Part shown: positions 26,775 to 35,041 of the stretch, piece after piece
Numbering within the stretch: position 1 is the first letter of the stretch
Layout: the number at the start of each line of letters is the position of its first letter
NCBI GenBank assembly: GCA_015057405.1
Contig: SVEK01000007.1
Span: 28,209 to 92,208 of the forward strand
Direction: 5' to 3'
DNA: 64,000 nt
Source: Lachnospiraceae bacterium
GTDB taxonomy: Bacteria; Bacillota; Clostridia; Lachnospirales; Lachnospiraceae
Notes under the pieces: model-generated
What the model saw: the letters and a program-made list of their open reading frames with translations, nothing else
Told to the model about the DNA's origin: nothing
Databases searched by the model: none
Position numbers and translations under genes: made by a program

Positions 26775-28133
26775 TTATTTTGCTATTTTAATATGATCAA
26801 GGGTATTCCCCTCTGCAATAATAATCCCAAACTTTGAATTGTATAACACATCATTCACTCTTGCTGATATATAATACACAGCTCCCGTGGGCAATATCTG
26901 AATTGACCAACTGTCAGTTTTATATCGTCTGCCAACTTTTACCGTATTGCTGTTATTGGTTACAAAAATATTTTTTTCTGTCTCTAATGTATCCAGAACC
27001 TCAACAACGTTTCCTGAATTTGATGTAAAATAACCGTCAACCTCTACCTTCATGCTTCCCTTGTATTCTTTGTTAAGAAAATACATAGTACGAAGCTGAC
27101 CGTTACTTTTATTACCTACTACAACTGAACCTACAAGAGGGTCATCAGGCTTTGCCTCAAGACTATTCACATATTCAGCAACTGAGGTCGGGGTAACCGT
27201 AGGAACTGCGGTCGGGATTGCTGTCGCAACAGGCTCCGTTGTAGGAGTCGCAGTCGGAGTCATCGTTGAACTAACAGTCGGAGTGTTGGTAGGCGAATCC
27301 GTAGCTGAACCATCCGGAGTTGTGGTTGGCACTCCCGGATTACTATTCCCCGGATTATTGGTCGGATTATCTACCGGTGGATTCAACGGATTATCAGTTG
27401 GTGCCGGGGTTATAGTCGCCGTCAAATCGGGAGTTTTAGTCGGAATTATGATTATATCATACTCCCAATCACCTGTTATCAAGTCATTCTTTGGTTGTTC
27501 CGTAGGAACTTCAGTTGTATTGTTAACGGCACCTTGGTATCCCGATACCACTACCGTAATTTTCGTATTAAGTGCTTTTTTCTTTTTTGTAACTGCCTTA
27601 GATGTAACCGTCACTGTCGTAACACCATCTGAAACAGGAGTAATTATTCCTTTTTTGCTAACTTTAGCAATAGCCGGATTGGCTACATTATATGTTAAAC
27701 CTTTGTATAAAACATTTCCCGGAGTCATAGACACATTAATACTGCTTGTCTGTCCCGGTTTCAGCATAACAGTTTCTGCCGAATTAACTTTTAATGATTT
27801 AATATAATTTCCAACTTTTACTTTACAGGTTGCTTTCTTTTTTGTTTTCTTATGAACTGCCGTTATCTTAGCATTTCCGGTTTTTCTTGCTTTAATAATT
27901 CCCTTTTTTGACACTTTTGCAACTTTAGGGTTTGATGACTTCCATGTACACTTCTTAACCTTACAATTAAATGATTGTCCCACATACATATTGAGAGATT
28001 TAATCAATGCCGGCTTTTTAACGTTCTTTTTCGCTGCTTCAACAGGGCAAACGATACCGGACATTCCAAAGAAAACAAGAGCTAAGCTAAGCACTCCTGA
28101 TATATATCTTTCAAAAACTTTTTTTCCTATCAT
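26775..28133 (-). CDS. Secreted protein with Big_2-type Ig domains and Pro/Thr linker
   Basis: From the ATG at 28133 (GGGGGA eight bases upstream) the protein is 452 residues. It has a signal peptide (VLSLALVFFGMSGIVCPVEA) and two bacterial Ig-like (Big_2) repeats, recognisable by WKSSNPKVAKVSKKGIIKARKTGNAKITAV and YNVANPAIAKVSKKGIITPVSDGVTTVTV. A ~110-residue linker of Thr, Pro and Asn (TPTATPTTEPVATAIPTAVP) leads to a C-terminal ~110-residue domain. It is basic in the Ig part and has no sorting signal or SLH repeat that I can see. It probably binds the cell surface or a polysaccharide, which is inference. An inverted repeat precedes its ribosome binding site. Confidence 0.82.
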   Translation of the reverse strand: MIGKKVFERYISGVLSLALVFFGMSGIVCPVEAAKKNVKKPALIKSLNMYVGQSFNCKVKKCTWKSSNPKVAKVSKKGIIKARKTGNAKITAVHKKTKKKATCKVKVGNYIKSLKVNSAETVMLKPGQTSSINVSMTPGNVLYKGLTYNVANPAIAKVSKKGIITPVSDGVTTVTVTSKAVTKKKKALNTKITVVVSGYQGAVNNTTEVPTEQPKNDLITGDWEYDIIIIPTKTPDLTATITPAPTDNPLNPPVDNPTNNPGNSNPGVPTTTPDGSATDSPTNTPTVSSTMTPTATPTTEPVATAIPTAVPTVTPTSVAEYVNSLEAKPDDPLVGSVVVGNKSNGQLRTMYFLNKEYKGSMKVEVDGYFTSNSGNVVEVLDTLETEKNIFVTNNSNTVKVGRRYKTDSWSIQILPTGAVYYISARVNDVLYNSKFGIIIAEGNTLDHIKIAK

Positions 28134-28157
28134 TACCATCGTCCCCCTTTCAACACA

Positions 28158-28188
28158 GTACCCTATATGCATAACGCATATAGGGTAC
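28158..28188 (-). promoter_or_regulatory. Perfect 13-bp inverted repeat in the leader of the Ig-domain gene
   Basis: GTACCCTATATGC (28158-28170) and GCATATAGGGTAC (28176-28188) pair perfectly around a five-base loop, ending about ten bases before the GGGGGA ribosome binding site. No T-tract follows, so it is not a typical terminator of the upstream gene. It could be an operator or an RNA hairpin that affects translation. Confidence 0.5.
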
Positions 28189-28238
28189 CTTAAATAACAT
28201 GATTATATACTATATTACATATATATTATCATTAAAGA

Positions 28239-31200
28239 TTACTCTGCGATGAACTCAATTGACTTGATAGCAACATCAACAGTTCCACCAAAGTTAAACA
28301 ATTTAATTGATGTGATTCCCTCTGCAAGAGAATACTCAGCCACTGAATCAGTACCAACTACAAGTTTCCCTTCTTCACTACCTTTAGCATTGAGATAGAA
28401 GTTCACATCCTCATTCACGTCCTGCTTATCCGGCATATCATAAGTCATCTTAACAGTAGTATATGTGTTTCCATCATTTGGAGCGTTTACGATTAATCCC
28501 TGGAATCCACCAAATGTACAATCAAGTACTCCACCTTCAAATACAACAGAAGGATCACCGTTCTCTTTTCTCCATGTTGATGAATCGCTCAAATCAACTG
28601 CTGTAACTACAGGTGCCTTCTTGTTATATCCAACTGTTACATCACCTGAAGATACGATACTGTATCCTGATGCATTCTTCTTAAAGGTTACTGTCTTGCC
28701 ATCAGCAGTTACGTATGATACTACATAACCGTCACTTGACTCAGCAACATCAATTGAATATCCTTCTTCGTCACCCTTAGTGATATTTACTTTACCTGAG
28801 TTTGCAGAATCAACAGAAACTACATATGAGTCTTCTCCTAAAGTAACATCAGCTGTAATTACATTACCGTCTTCTGTAATCTCAATTGTTCCTTCTTTAT
28901 CACCAACAGTGATATCACCCTTACCAGCTTCTGATGGAGTATAAACAACTTCTTTATTTCCAACGAACTTAGATACTTCGCCGCCTGTCTTATCCATCAT
29001 GTTAGAAAGAGTCTCATGCATATCAGCATAATCATCAACGAATCCATCAAGATCCTCAAGAGCTATCTTCTCATCTGTTGAAGCATCAATTCCAGGAAGA
29101 CCTGTAACTGTAATTGTTTCTGCTTCATCCGGTACTGTGAATACGTCAACTTCAGCTGCACCAGTCTTTACAAGTTTAATTGAGTTGATTGTAATTCTAG
29201 CTTTGTAGTCGCAACCCTGAGGTGGATTGAATTTAACAAATACACCCTGAGCATCTCCGTTAAAGTCTAATGTGATCTGGTTAGCTCCTACAACAAGAGA
29301 CCTATATGTTGTATTCGCTTTTTTATCTCCAGCATTAGCATTAGCCCAATAGTCACCTTCAACAATATTTGTTAATGTCTCAATTGTTATCGGATATTCT
29401 CCCTCAGATGTAATATCGAATACGACACTATCATAATCACTTAAATTAACAGCACCCTTGTCATCATTAATGTAATAACAAACTCCATATCCGCCATAAA
29501 TATATCCAAGTTCAACATGTGCTTTACCGTCTTCATATACTTCAGAGTTCTGGAAATCAGTAAATGCAACATTATCAGCTGCAAGTCTTACATAGATGCT
29601 TTCGTCAACAGGTACTGTAGTCTGTGTTGGTTCGATACTAATCGGAACCTCTGTTGGCTCCGGTGTTGCTGTTGGCTCAGCTGTTGGAGCAGGTGATGGA
29701 GTTGCCGGAACAATCTTAGTAATAACAACATTTGTAATTGTTAAGTTATCAAGAGCCGGTGAATCCCATGCCGGAACCTTGATATGAAGATATGGATTTT
29801 CAAAATCTTCACCAAATGTAAGCTCATATGCCTGACCTAATGTTATAGGATTAACAACCGCTGTAGAAAGCTGGTCATTATTACCAGATTCTTTTACAAG
29901 CCAACTTCTTACAGCACCTGATGATTCACCCTCAACAGTTACACTAACTTTATCATCTTTTGCAAATGTGCCAACTATAGGAATAAGAATTCCTTTAACA
30001 CCTGTTGCAGTAAGCACACCGTTCTCATATGCTACTGAACCATCAGTATTATAATTCTTAGTTCCTGCCAAATTAACTTCATAACCAGGATTAACCGGCG
30101 CTTCTGTTACCTGTGGATCATCTGTCGGCTGTGGAGCATCTGTTACCTGTGGATCATCTGTTGGCTGTGGAGCATCCGTTACCTGTGGATCATCTGTTGG
30201 CTGTGGAGCTTCTGTTACCTGTGGATCATCTGTTGGCTGCGGAGCATCCTTTGGCTCAAAGAAGCAGATACTCTTAATTGTCATCTTACCTGCTGAGTTA
30301 ACATTAAAGATAGCCAATTCACTTACAGGAACAGCATCCGTGCGGAATGTAACTGTCTTTGTTGTCTGACCTTTAGCCAAATCATATTTTGAATCACCAT
30401 ATGCCCAATCATATCCGCCCCAGTCTGATGGTCTCTTGGATGCATCCTGAGCAAGATACTTGTAATTGAATGTACCTGATTCTACTTCGTAATCAATCTT
30501 AACTTTAGTATACTTCTTATTAATTTCATTCTCAGAAAGTTTAATTACAACATCATGACCCTGTGATGTATCAGGAGCAGTTATAGTAACAGCGCCATCC
30601 TTAAATACCGGTGTGAAATAGCTGTCAACTGTTACTACTGACTCATCAGTCAAATCAACAGTATATGAGTTACTTGCATCCGGTGTTGGCTCAGGTGCTT
30701 TTGTAGGTTCAGGTGTTGCACCTGCATCTGCCATCATCTTATCATATGTTGCCTTATCCTTATATGCTTTTACGGATCTTACAGTAATAGGACCTGCTTT
30801 TGTACTTGCAGCATCACCAAGACTGTAAATCTCATAAGCTGCTACGTTTACACGAGTTCCGTCAAGGTCAAACTTACATGGGAAACCGAAGTTAGCCTGA
30901 GTATTAATCTCAAGAAGTCCACCATGATCAGCTACGTCACTTGCATCAAGGAACTGTGTGCTAAGGTCATGACACTTACCTTCATCATCAAGGCTAAGAC
31001 CTGCCTGGTTATCACCTTCTACTACAACGTATGTATAGTTTGAAAGGTCAAGCGGAGTCTGAACAACCTTTTTCTTGCCAGTCTCAGGATCTACTTCATC
31101 AGTTTCCTTACCGAAGTACCATCTTGCACCCTTATATGATGTTCCTGTAAAATCAAGTGTTACAGAACCGTCATCATTAGTTGTTGCAGTAATACCTTCA

Positions 31201-31802
31201 GCAAGATCAAGAACTGAGTACTGAAGAATATCAAGACAATCCTGAGTCACGTCAATACCATCAACAGGAGCAGCACTTGGCTTAATTGTTGGTGATGGTT
31301 TTGGTGTCTTTGGTGGCTTTGGTGTCTTTGTTGGCTTTGTTGCAACATCAGTAGCTGCAGGCGTTGTTACTGCAGGAGCTGCAGGAGTTGTTGCTACAGG
31401 AGCCACAGGATCAGTTACTACAGGTGTAGGTGCTGCCGGAGTTGCAAGCTTAACTGTAACATTACATTTAAGCTTAATTGCCTTCTTCTTGCCAAGCTTG
31501 TAAGAAGCTGTGATAGTAGCCTTACCCTTCTTCAATGCCTTGATTGAAGCATATGCAGTCTTACCTTTACCATTCTTCTTAGCAATCTTAACAACTGACT
31601 TCTTACTTGTCTTCCATGTTACTTTTGCCTTCTTGTTACCATTCTTAACTTTAAGCTTATAAGTTTTACCCTTAATCATAGTAAGTTTTTTCTTATTAAG
31701 CTTAGGTTTTTTAGCTGCATCTGATGTCGCAGGAACACTTGCAACTGATGAAATTGTAAGTGCAGCAGCTAATACGAGTGATAATACTCTTGATTTTTTC
31801 AT
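28239..31802 (-). CDS. Large secreted surface protein: Ig-like domain, Pro/Thr linkers, carbohydrate-binding-like modules
   Basis: The 1187-residue protein has a signal peptide (VLSLVLAAALTISSVASVPATSDA) and a very basic Ig-like domain (~35-125, KLKVKNGNKKAKVTWKTSKKSVVKIAKKNG). A Pro/Thr/Ala linker is followed by at least three beta-rich modules of CBM or galactose-binding type, with spacers between them. One spacer is a perfect 12-residue repeat (TDDPQVTDAPQP). No catalytic motif, SLH domain or LPxTG signal was seen. GGAG precedes the ATG, which overlaps a leader ORF stop. It is the first gene behind a promoter at 31963-31991 and is followed by the second Ig protein and the sortase genes. 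Polysaccharide adhesion is inferred. Confidence 0.82.
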   Translation of the reverse strand: MKKSRVLSLVLAAALTISSVASVPATSDAAKKPKLNKKKLTMIKGKTYKLKVKNGNKKAKVTWKTSKKSVVKIAKKNGKGKTAYASIKALKKGKATITASYKLGKKKAIKLKCNVTVKLATPAAPTPVVTDPVAPVATTPAAPAVTTPAATDVATKPTKTPKPPKTPKPSPTIKPSAAPVDGIDVTQDCLDILQYSVLDLAEGITATTNDDGSVTLDFTGTSYKGARWYFGKETDEVDPETGKKKVVQTPLDLSNYTYVVVEGDNQAGLSLDDEGKCHDLSTQFLDASDVADHGGLLEINTQANFGFPCKFDLDGTRVNVAAYEIYSLGDAASTKAGPITVRSVKAYKDKATYDKMMADAGATPEPTKAPEPTPDASNSYTVDLTDESVVTVDSYFTPVFKDGAVTITAPDTSQGHDVVIKLSENEINKKYTKVKIDYEVESGTFNYKYLAQDASKRPSDWGGYDWAYGDSKYDLAKGQTTKTVTFRTDAVPVSELAIFNVNSAGKMTIKSICFFEPKDAPQPTDDPQVTEAPQPTDDPQVTDAPQPTDDPQVTDAPQPTDDPQVTEAPVNPGYEVNLAGTKNYNTDGSVAYENGVLTATGVKGILIPIVGTFAKDDKVSVTVEGESSGAVRSWLVKESGNNDQLSTAVVNPITLGQAYELTFGEDFENPYLHIKVPAWDSPALDNLTITNVVITKIVPATPSPAPTAEPTATPEPTEVPISIEPTQTTVPVDESIYVRLAADNVAFTDFQNSEVYEDGKAHVELGYIYGGYGVCYYINDDKGAVNLSDYDSVVFDITSEGEYPITIETLTNIVEGDYWANANAGDKKANTTYRSLVVGANQITLDFNGDAQGVFVKFNPPQGCDYKARITINSIKLVKTGAAEVDVFTVPDEAETITVTGLPGIDASTDEKIALEDLDGFVDDYADMHETLSNMMDKTGGEVSKFVGNKEVVYTPSEAGKGDITVGDKEGTIEITEDGNVITADVTLGEDSYVVSVDSANSGKVNITKGDEEGYSIDVAESSDGYVVSYVTADGKTVTFKKNASGYSIVSSGDVTVGYNKKAPVVTAVDLSDSSTWRKENGDPSVVFEGGVLDCTFGGFQGLIVNAPNDGNTYTTVKMTYDMPDKQDVNEDVNFYLNAKGSEEGKLVVGTDSVAEYSLAEGITSIKLFNFGGTVDVAIKSIEFIAE
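30101..30244 (-). repeat. 36-bp coding minisatellite, four copies
   Basis: Four nearly identical 36-base units start at 30101, 30137, 30173 and 30209 and encode the 12-residue repeat TDDPQVTxAPQP in the spacer of the large surface protein. Unit length is a multiple of three, so copy changes keep the frame and would change spacer length. Confidence 0.9.
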
Positions 31803-31840
31803 ATCATCTCCAATATAACGCAATAATTAGGGTCATGCAT
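31799..31840 (-). CDS. Leader ORF (13 codons) overlapping the start of the large surface protein gene
   Basis: On the minus strand AAGGAGAG lies nine bases before an ATG at 31840 that opens the reading frame MHDPNYCVILEMI and stops at TGA (31801-31799). That TGA overlaps the ATG of the 1187-residue protein (ATGA). The leader's Shine-Dalgarno is stronger than the GGAG of the main gene, so ribosomes would reach the main start mainly by reinitiation. No homologue is known to me; whether the peptide itself matters is open. Confidence 0.5.
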   Translation of the reverse strand: MHDPNYCVILEMI

Positions 31841-31962
31841 TATACCTTCTCTCCTTTCTTGTTATAAGAATTAATATACGCAGTTATAAACTCCATTATA
31901 TATTGCTTAATGCAATACCGCCGACGCAATCTCCCTAATAGACTACATCTATACAGTTCAAG

Positions 31963-31991
31963 ATTTTATATCATTTTGAATTTCAAGTCAA
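31963..31991 (-). promoter_or_regulatory. Promoter of the surface-protein operon
   Basis: TTGACT (31991-31986) and TAAAAT (31968-31963), 17-base spacer, on the minus strand. Transcription would begin about 155 bases before the main start codon, giving a long leader that contains a small TATTGC/GCAATA hairpin and the 13-codon ORF. I could not match the leader to a known riboswitch. Confidence 0.65.
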
Positions 31992-31998
31992 CCTTTGA

Positions 31999-32022
31999 AT
32001 CTTATTTTTACAAAAATAAGAT
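31999..32022 (-). terminator. Hairpin downstream of acpP
   Basis: ATCTTATTTTT (31999-32009) and AAAAATAAGAT (32012-32022) are exact inverted copies 25 bases after the acpP stop. The stem is AT-rich and the T-run is inside it, so it is a weaker terminator candidate. Confidence 0.5.
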
Positions 32023-32046
32023 GGAATAATCATCAATACATTATGA

Positions 32047-32277
32047 TTATTCAACACCTTTGTCAGCAAGATAACTTATCACATTTCCAACAGTGTCAAG
32101 TTTTTCATAGTCCTCCATAGGAATCTCAATTGAATATGCGCTTTCAAGTGCCATAACAAGCTCAAAAAGATCAAGAGAATCTGCCCCAAGATCATCCTTA
32201 AATGAAGCATCCTCCGTTACAATATCTTCGCTCACACTAAGTTGTGTTGCAATTATTTCTTTCATTTGGTCTAACAT
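32047..32277 (-). CDS. acpP: Acyl carrier protein
   Basis: The 76-residue acidic protein has the ACP core DDLGADSLDLFELVMALESAYSIEIP, with the serine of ADSLD as the 4'-phosphopantetheine site. It carries growing acyl chains in fatty acid synthesis. It is not beside fab genes here but stands alone between the surface-protein operon and tyrA, with its own promoter and AAGGAGAG site. It could therefore be a second, specialised carrier, but nothing in the sequence departs from ordinary ACP. Confidence 0.94.
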   Translation of the reverse strand: MLDQMKEIIATQLSVSEDIVTEDASFKDDLGADSLDLFELVMALESAYSIEIPMEDYEKLDTVGNVISYLADKGVE

Positions 32278-32320
32278 AATACTCTCTCCTTATAATATTA
32301 TTTAGTTTTATTTCAAAACA

Positions 32321-32349
32321 AGAGTAAAGCAGAATATATAGTTTGTCAA
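32321..32349 (-). promoter_or_regulatory. Promoter of acpP
   Basis: TTGACA (32349-32344) and TACTCT (32326-32321), 17-base spacer, minus strand, 44 bases before the acpP start. It lies back to back with the tyrA promoter. Confidence 0.65.
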
Positions 32350-32356
32350 GTTACAT

Positions 32357-32385
32357 TTGACTTTTATATATGTAAGTGTTAGCAT
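32357..32385 (+). promoter_or_regulatory. Promoter of tyrA
   Basis: TTGACT (32357-32362) and TAGCAT (32380-32385) with a 17-base spacer, plus strand, 34 bases before the tyrA start. Its -35 box is seven bases from that of the divergent acpP promoter. Confidence 0.55.
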
Positions 32386-32418
32386 TTCAAGGTAAACAAA
32401 CAATGAAGGAGGCTCCCC

Positions 32419-33522
32419 ATGGCAGAACATATAGGTTTTATCGGATTAGGACTTATCGGCGGTTCAATCGCCAAAGCGCTTAAAAAAGAACCTGAAAAAT
32501 ATATCACCTGCGCTTATAACAGATATCATCCGTCGGACAACCCATCATTAAATATGGCCCACGAGGACAAAGTTATTGATTATATATATGGTTCTTTAGA
32601 AGATTTTGGCGAGTGTGACATTATATTTTTATGTGCACCGGTTCTTCTTAATGCATCATACCTTAGCAAGCTCAAATCCATTATAAAACCATCCTGTATT
32701 ATTACAGACGTCGGCAGTGTCAAAACCAATATTCATGAAGAAGTTGACAGGCTCGGACTGCAAAACAACTTTATCGGCGGACACCCTATGGCCGGTTCTG
32801 ACAGAACGGGATATGAGCATGCTTCTGAAATTCTTTTGGAAAATGCTTACTATCTTCTTACACCTACAGAAAAAACTCCACCTGAAGCTGTAGATAGAAT
32901 GAAATTTATCATCAATAAAATAAAGGCAATCCCATTTGTACTTGACAACACAAGTCACGACGAGATAACGGCAGCCATAAGCCATCTGCCTCACATAATT
33001 GCCGCTTCCCTTGTTAATATGGTTCACGATAATGATGATGAAAACGAACACATGAAGACATTTGCTGCCGGTGGTTTTAAGGATATCACGCGAATTGCAT
33101 CATCCTCACCCCAGATGTGGCAGAATATATGCCTTACCAATACCGACAGTATTATTAAGTTTCTTGACATATACAGAAAATCTCTAAACGAGATAGCTGA
33201 TGCTCTCGCAAGCAAAAACAGCGATTATCTTTACAAAATATTTGAAAATGCAAGAGATTACCGTGACAGCATCCCTGCCGGCAAAGCAGGTACTATTCCT
33301 AAATTCCATGAAATATATGTAGATGTACCTGACGTTCCCGGAATAATAGCAATAATTGCCACTATTCTTTCAAGTAATTCGGTTAACATACGCAATATCG
33401 GAATTGTACATAACCGCGAATTTGAAAATGGCGTGCTTAGAATTGAGTTTTACTCTGAGTCTGACGCACAGGCCGCAAGAACTGCACTCAGCCGTTATCC
33501 GTATCCCGTGTACGACAAATAA
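32419..33522 (+). CDS. tyrA: Prephenate dehydrogenase with C-terminal ACT domain
   Basis: The 367-residue protein begins with a Rossmann motif (IGFIGLGLIGGSIAKAL) and has the TyrA signatures IITDVGSVKTNI, FIGGHPMAGSDRTGYEHA with the catalytic His, and AAISHLPHIIAASLVNM. Residues ~295-367 form an ACT domain (IYVDVPDVPGIIAIIATILSSNSVNIRNIGI), which allows feedback control by tyrosine. It oxidises prephenate to 4-hydroxyphenylpyruvate in tyrosine synthesis. AAGGAGG lies six bases before the ATG. It converges with the efp-aro gene run, which also serves the shikimate pathway. Confidence 0.95.
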   Translation: MAEHIGFIGLGLIGGSIAKALKKEPEKYITCAYNRYHPSDNPSLNMAHEDKVIDYIYGSLEDFGECDIIFLCAPVLLNASYLSKLKSIIKPSCIITDVGSVKTNIHEEVDRLGLQNNFIGGHPMAGSDRTGYEHASEILLENAYYLLTPTEKTPPEAVDRMKFIINKIKAIPFVLDNTSHDEITAAISHLPHIIAASLVNMVHDNDDENEHMKTFAAGGFKDITRIASSSPQMWQNICLTNTDSIIKFLDIYRKSLNEIADALASKNSDYLYKIFENARDYRDSIPAGKAGTIPKFHEIYVDVPDVPGIIAIIATILSSNSVNIRNIGIVHNREFENGVLRIEFYSESDAQAARTALSRYPYPVYDK

Positions 33523-33561
33523 GATAGGTCATCATTAACCGTAACAATATATACAACAATA

Positions 33562-33605
33562 AAGACTATGCCATATGCGATATACAATCACAATGTCATA
33601 GTCTT
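33562..33605. terminator. Inverted repeat between convergent tyrA and efp
   Basis: AAGACTATG (33562-33570) and CATAGTCTT (33597-33605) pair exactly across a 26-base loop that has further partial pairing (CAT/ATG). It lies between two convergent gene ends, where a bidirectional terminator is expected. There is no long T-tract. Confidence 0.45.
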
Positions 33606-33645
33606 ATGTATTGTCCAAAAACAATTAAATCAACCCACAAAAAGA

Positions 33646-34200
33646 TTATACTCTCTTAGTATACTCTCCTGTACGTGTATCAATCTGGATTCTGTCACCC
33701 TGATTAACAAACAACGGAACAAGAACCTTAGCACCTGTCTCAACAATTGCCGGCTTTGTTGCACCTGTTGCAGTATCACCTTTAACACCAGGCTCAGTCT
33801 CAGTAACCTCAAGCTCTACTGAAATAGGTGGCTCAATTGCAAATACTTCACCTGCATGTGAAAGCATCTTAACATTATCATTCTCTTTAACAAATTTAAG
33901 AGAATCACCAACCTGATCTGCATTAAGAGCAATCTGTTCATATGTTTCATTATCCATAAAGTTAAACATCTCACCATCAGCATACAAATACTGCATGTCG
34001 CTTCTTTCGATATGAGCCTGCTCAAACTTTTCTGTAGGACGGAAACTCTTTTCAACCACTCCGCCACTCTTAATATTCTTAAGCTTGGTTCTTACGAACG
34101 CAGCACCTTTTCCCGGCTTAACATGCTGGAATTCAACAACCTGATATACTCCGCCTTCCCACTCAATTGTGAGTCCGTTTCTGAAATCTCCTGCTACCAT
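33646..34200 (-). CDS. efp: Translation elongation factor P
   Basis: The 184-residue protein matches EF-P over its full length: the N-terminal KOW-like domain ([42 protein letters not shown]) with the modifiable Lys at the loop PGKGAAF, two OB domains, and the C-terminal signature ([40 protein letters not shown]). It rescues ribosomes stalled on polyproline, which suits a genome rich in Pro-repeat surface proteins. AGGAGG precedes the ATG. It is the last gene of the yqeG-M24 peptidase-aroD-aroK-efp run. Confidence 0.97.
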   Translation of the reverse strand: MVAGDFRNGLTIEWEGGVYQVVEFQHVKPGKGAAFVRTKLKNIKSGGVVEKSFRPTEKFEQAHIERSDMQYLYADGEMFNFMDNETYEQIALNADQVGDSLKFVKENDNVKMLSHAGEVFAIEPPISVELEVTETEPGVKGDTATGATKPAIVETGAKVLVPLFVNQGDRIQIDTRTGEYTKRV

Positions 34201-34257
34201 TTAATAATTCCTCCTAATATTAATCAATTAACTAATTACACTTTCCATTACATATTA

Positions 34258-34776
34258 TTACATATCATTTAATTTTTCAACTATTTTCTGTACAATCTCC
34301 ATCGGAGTTCTTCCATCAGTAACAACAGTCACATCTGCCGCCCTGTCATAATACGGTGTTCTCTTATTCATAAGCTCAGTTATATATTCAACATTCATAT
34401 TACCTTCAAGCAACGGTCTGTTCTTTCCATAACGCACTCTCTCAAATATTGTTTCAGGGTTTGCCATAAGCAACACGACAGTTCCGCATTCTTTCATAAT
34501 GGCGATATTGCGGTCAAAAGTCGCCATTCCGCCACCGCAAGCGATTACCTTTGGTTCCTCTTCCCCGAGTTTTTTCAGCAATTCGGTTTCAAGTTCCCTA
34601 AAAAATACTTCACCTTTCTGCTCAAAAATATCGGATATCGTCATACCTTGTTCATCACTAATTCTAACATCTGTATCCATACATTTAACATCACATTCTT
34701 CTGCAAGACGCCTTGAAACAGTACTTTTACCGCAACCCATAAAACCAATCAAAAAAATATGTCTGCTTAATTTCAT
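34258..34776 (-). CDS. aroK: Shikimate kinase
   Basis: From the ATG at 34776 (ACGGAG nine bases upstream; an earlier in-frame ATG has no site) the protein is 172 residues. It has the Walker A IFLIGFMGCGKSTVSRRLA, the shikimate-binding Asp in DTDVRISDEQGMTISDIFE, KGEVFFRELE, the CGGGMAT loop and the lid RYGKNRPLLEG. It phosphorylates shikimate at O3 in aromatic amino acid synthesis. It follows aroD but is separated from it by a 32-bp tandem array of about 240 bases. Confidence 0.95.
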   Translation of the reverse strand: MKLSRHIFLIGFMGCGKSTVSRRLAEECDVKCMDTDVRISDEQGMTISDIFEQKGEVFFRELETELLKKLGEEEPKVIACGGGMATFDRNIAIMKECGTVVLLMANPETIFERVRYGKNRPLLEGNMNVEYITELMNKRTPYYDRAADVTVVTDGRTPMEIVQKIVEKLNDM

Positions 34777-34803
34777 ATCACACTTCTCCGTATTCATTAA
34801 TTA

Positions 34804-35041
34804 TTTTCACCGAAACCGGTTCCCGACTTTTAGTTGTTTTCGCCGAAACTTTTTCCGGCTTTTAGTTGTTTTCAGCGAAACGCCTTTCAGCTTTTAGTTG
34901 TTTTCGGCGAAACGCTTTTCGGCTTTTAATTGTTTTCAGCGAAACGCTTTTCGGCTTTTAGTTGTTTTCGGCGAAACGCCTTTCGGCTTTAAATTGTTTT
35001 CAGCGAAACGCTTTTCGGCTTTTAGTTGTTTTCGGCGAAAC
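34804..35041 (-). repeat. Eight-copy 32-bp tandem array between aroD and aroK
   Basis: The motif CGAAAC recurs at 34811, 34844, 34876, 34908, 34940, 34972, 35004 and 35036, with periods 33 and then six times 32. Units read roughly TTTTAGTTGTTTTCGGCGAAACGC with TTTCGGC. CAGCGAAAC and CGGCGAAAC forms alternate, so a 64-base pair of units seems to have been copied. The first unit on the minus strand is the end of aroD, including the stop codon. Each unit contains TTTCG/CGAAA self-complementary segments. Confidence 0.92.

Noticed and set aside
31820..31968. A cyclic di-GMP riboswitch in the leader of the large surface protein.
   Set aside because: The typical core and tetraloop-receptor sequences were not found; only a small hairpin and a leader ORF are supported.
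32047..32277. Stand-alone ACP as part of a polyketide or peptide synthase system.
   Set aside because: No synthase, transferase or phosphopantetheinyl transferase gene adjoins it, and its sequence is that of an ordinary fatty-acid ACP.
8295..34000. tRNA genes or CRISPR arrays, suggested by several GTTCGA-like motifs and regular repeats.
   Set aside because: No cloverleaf could be built, and the tandem arrays have contiguous units without spacers and no cas genes.
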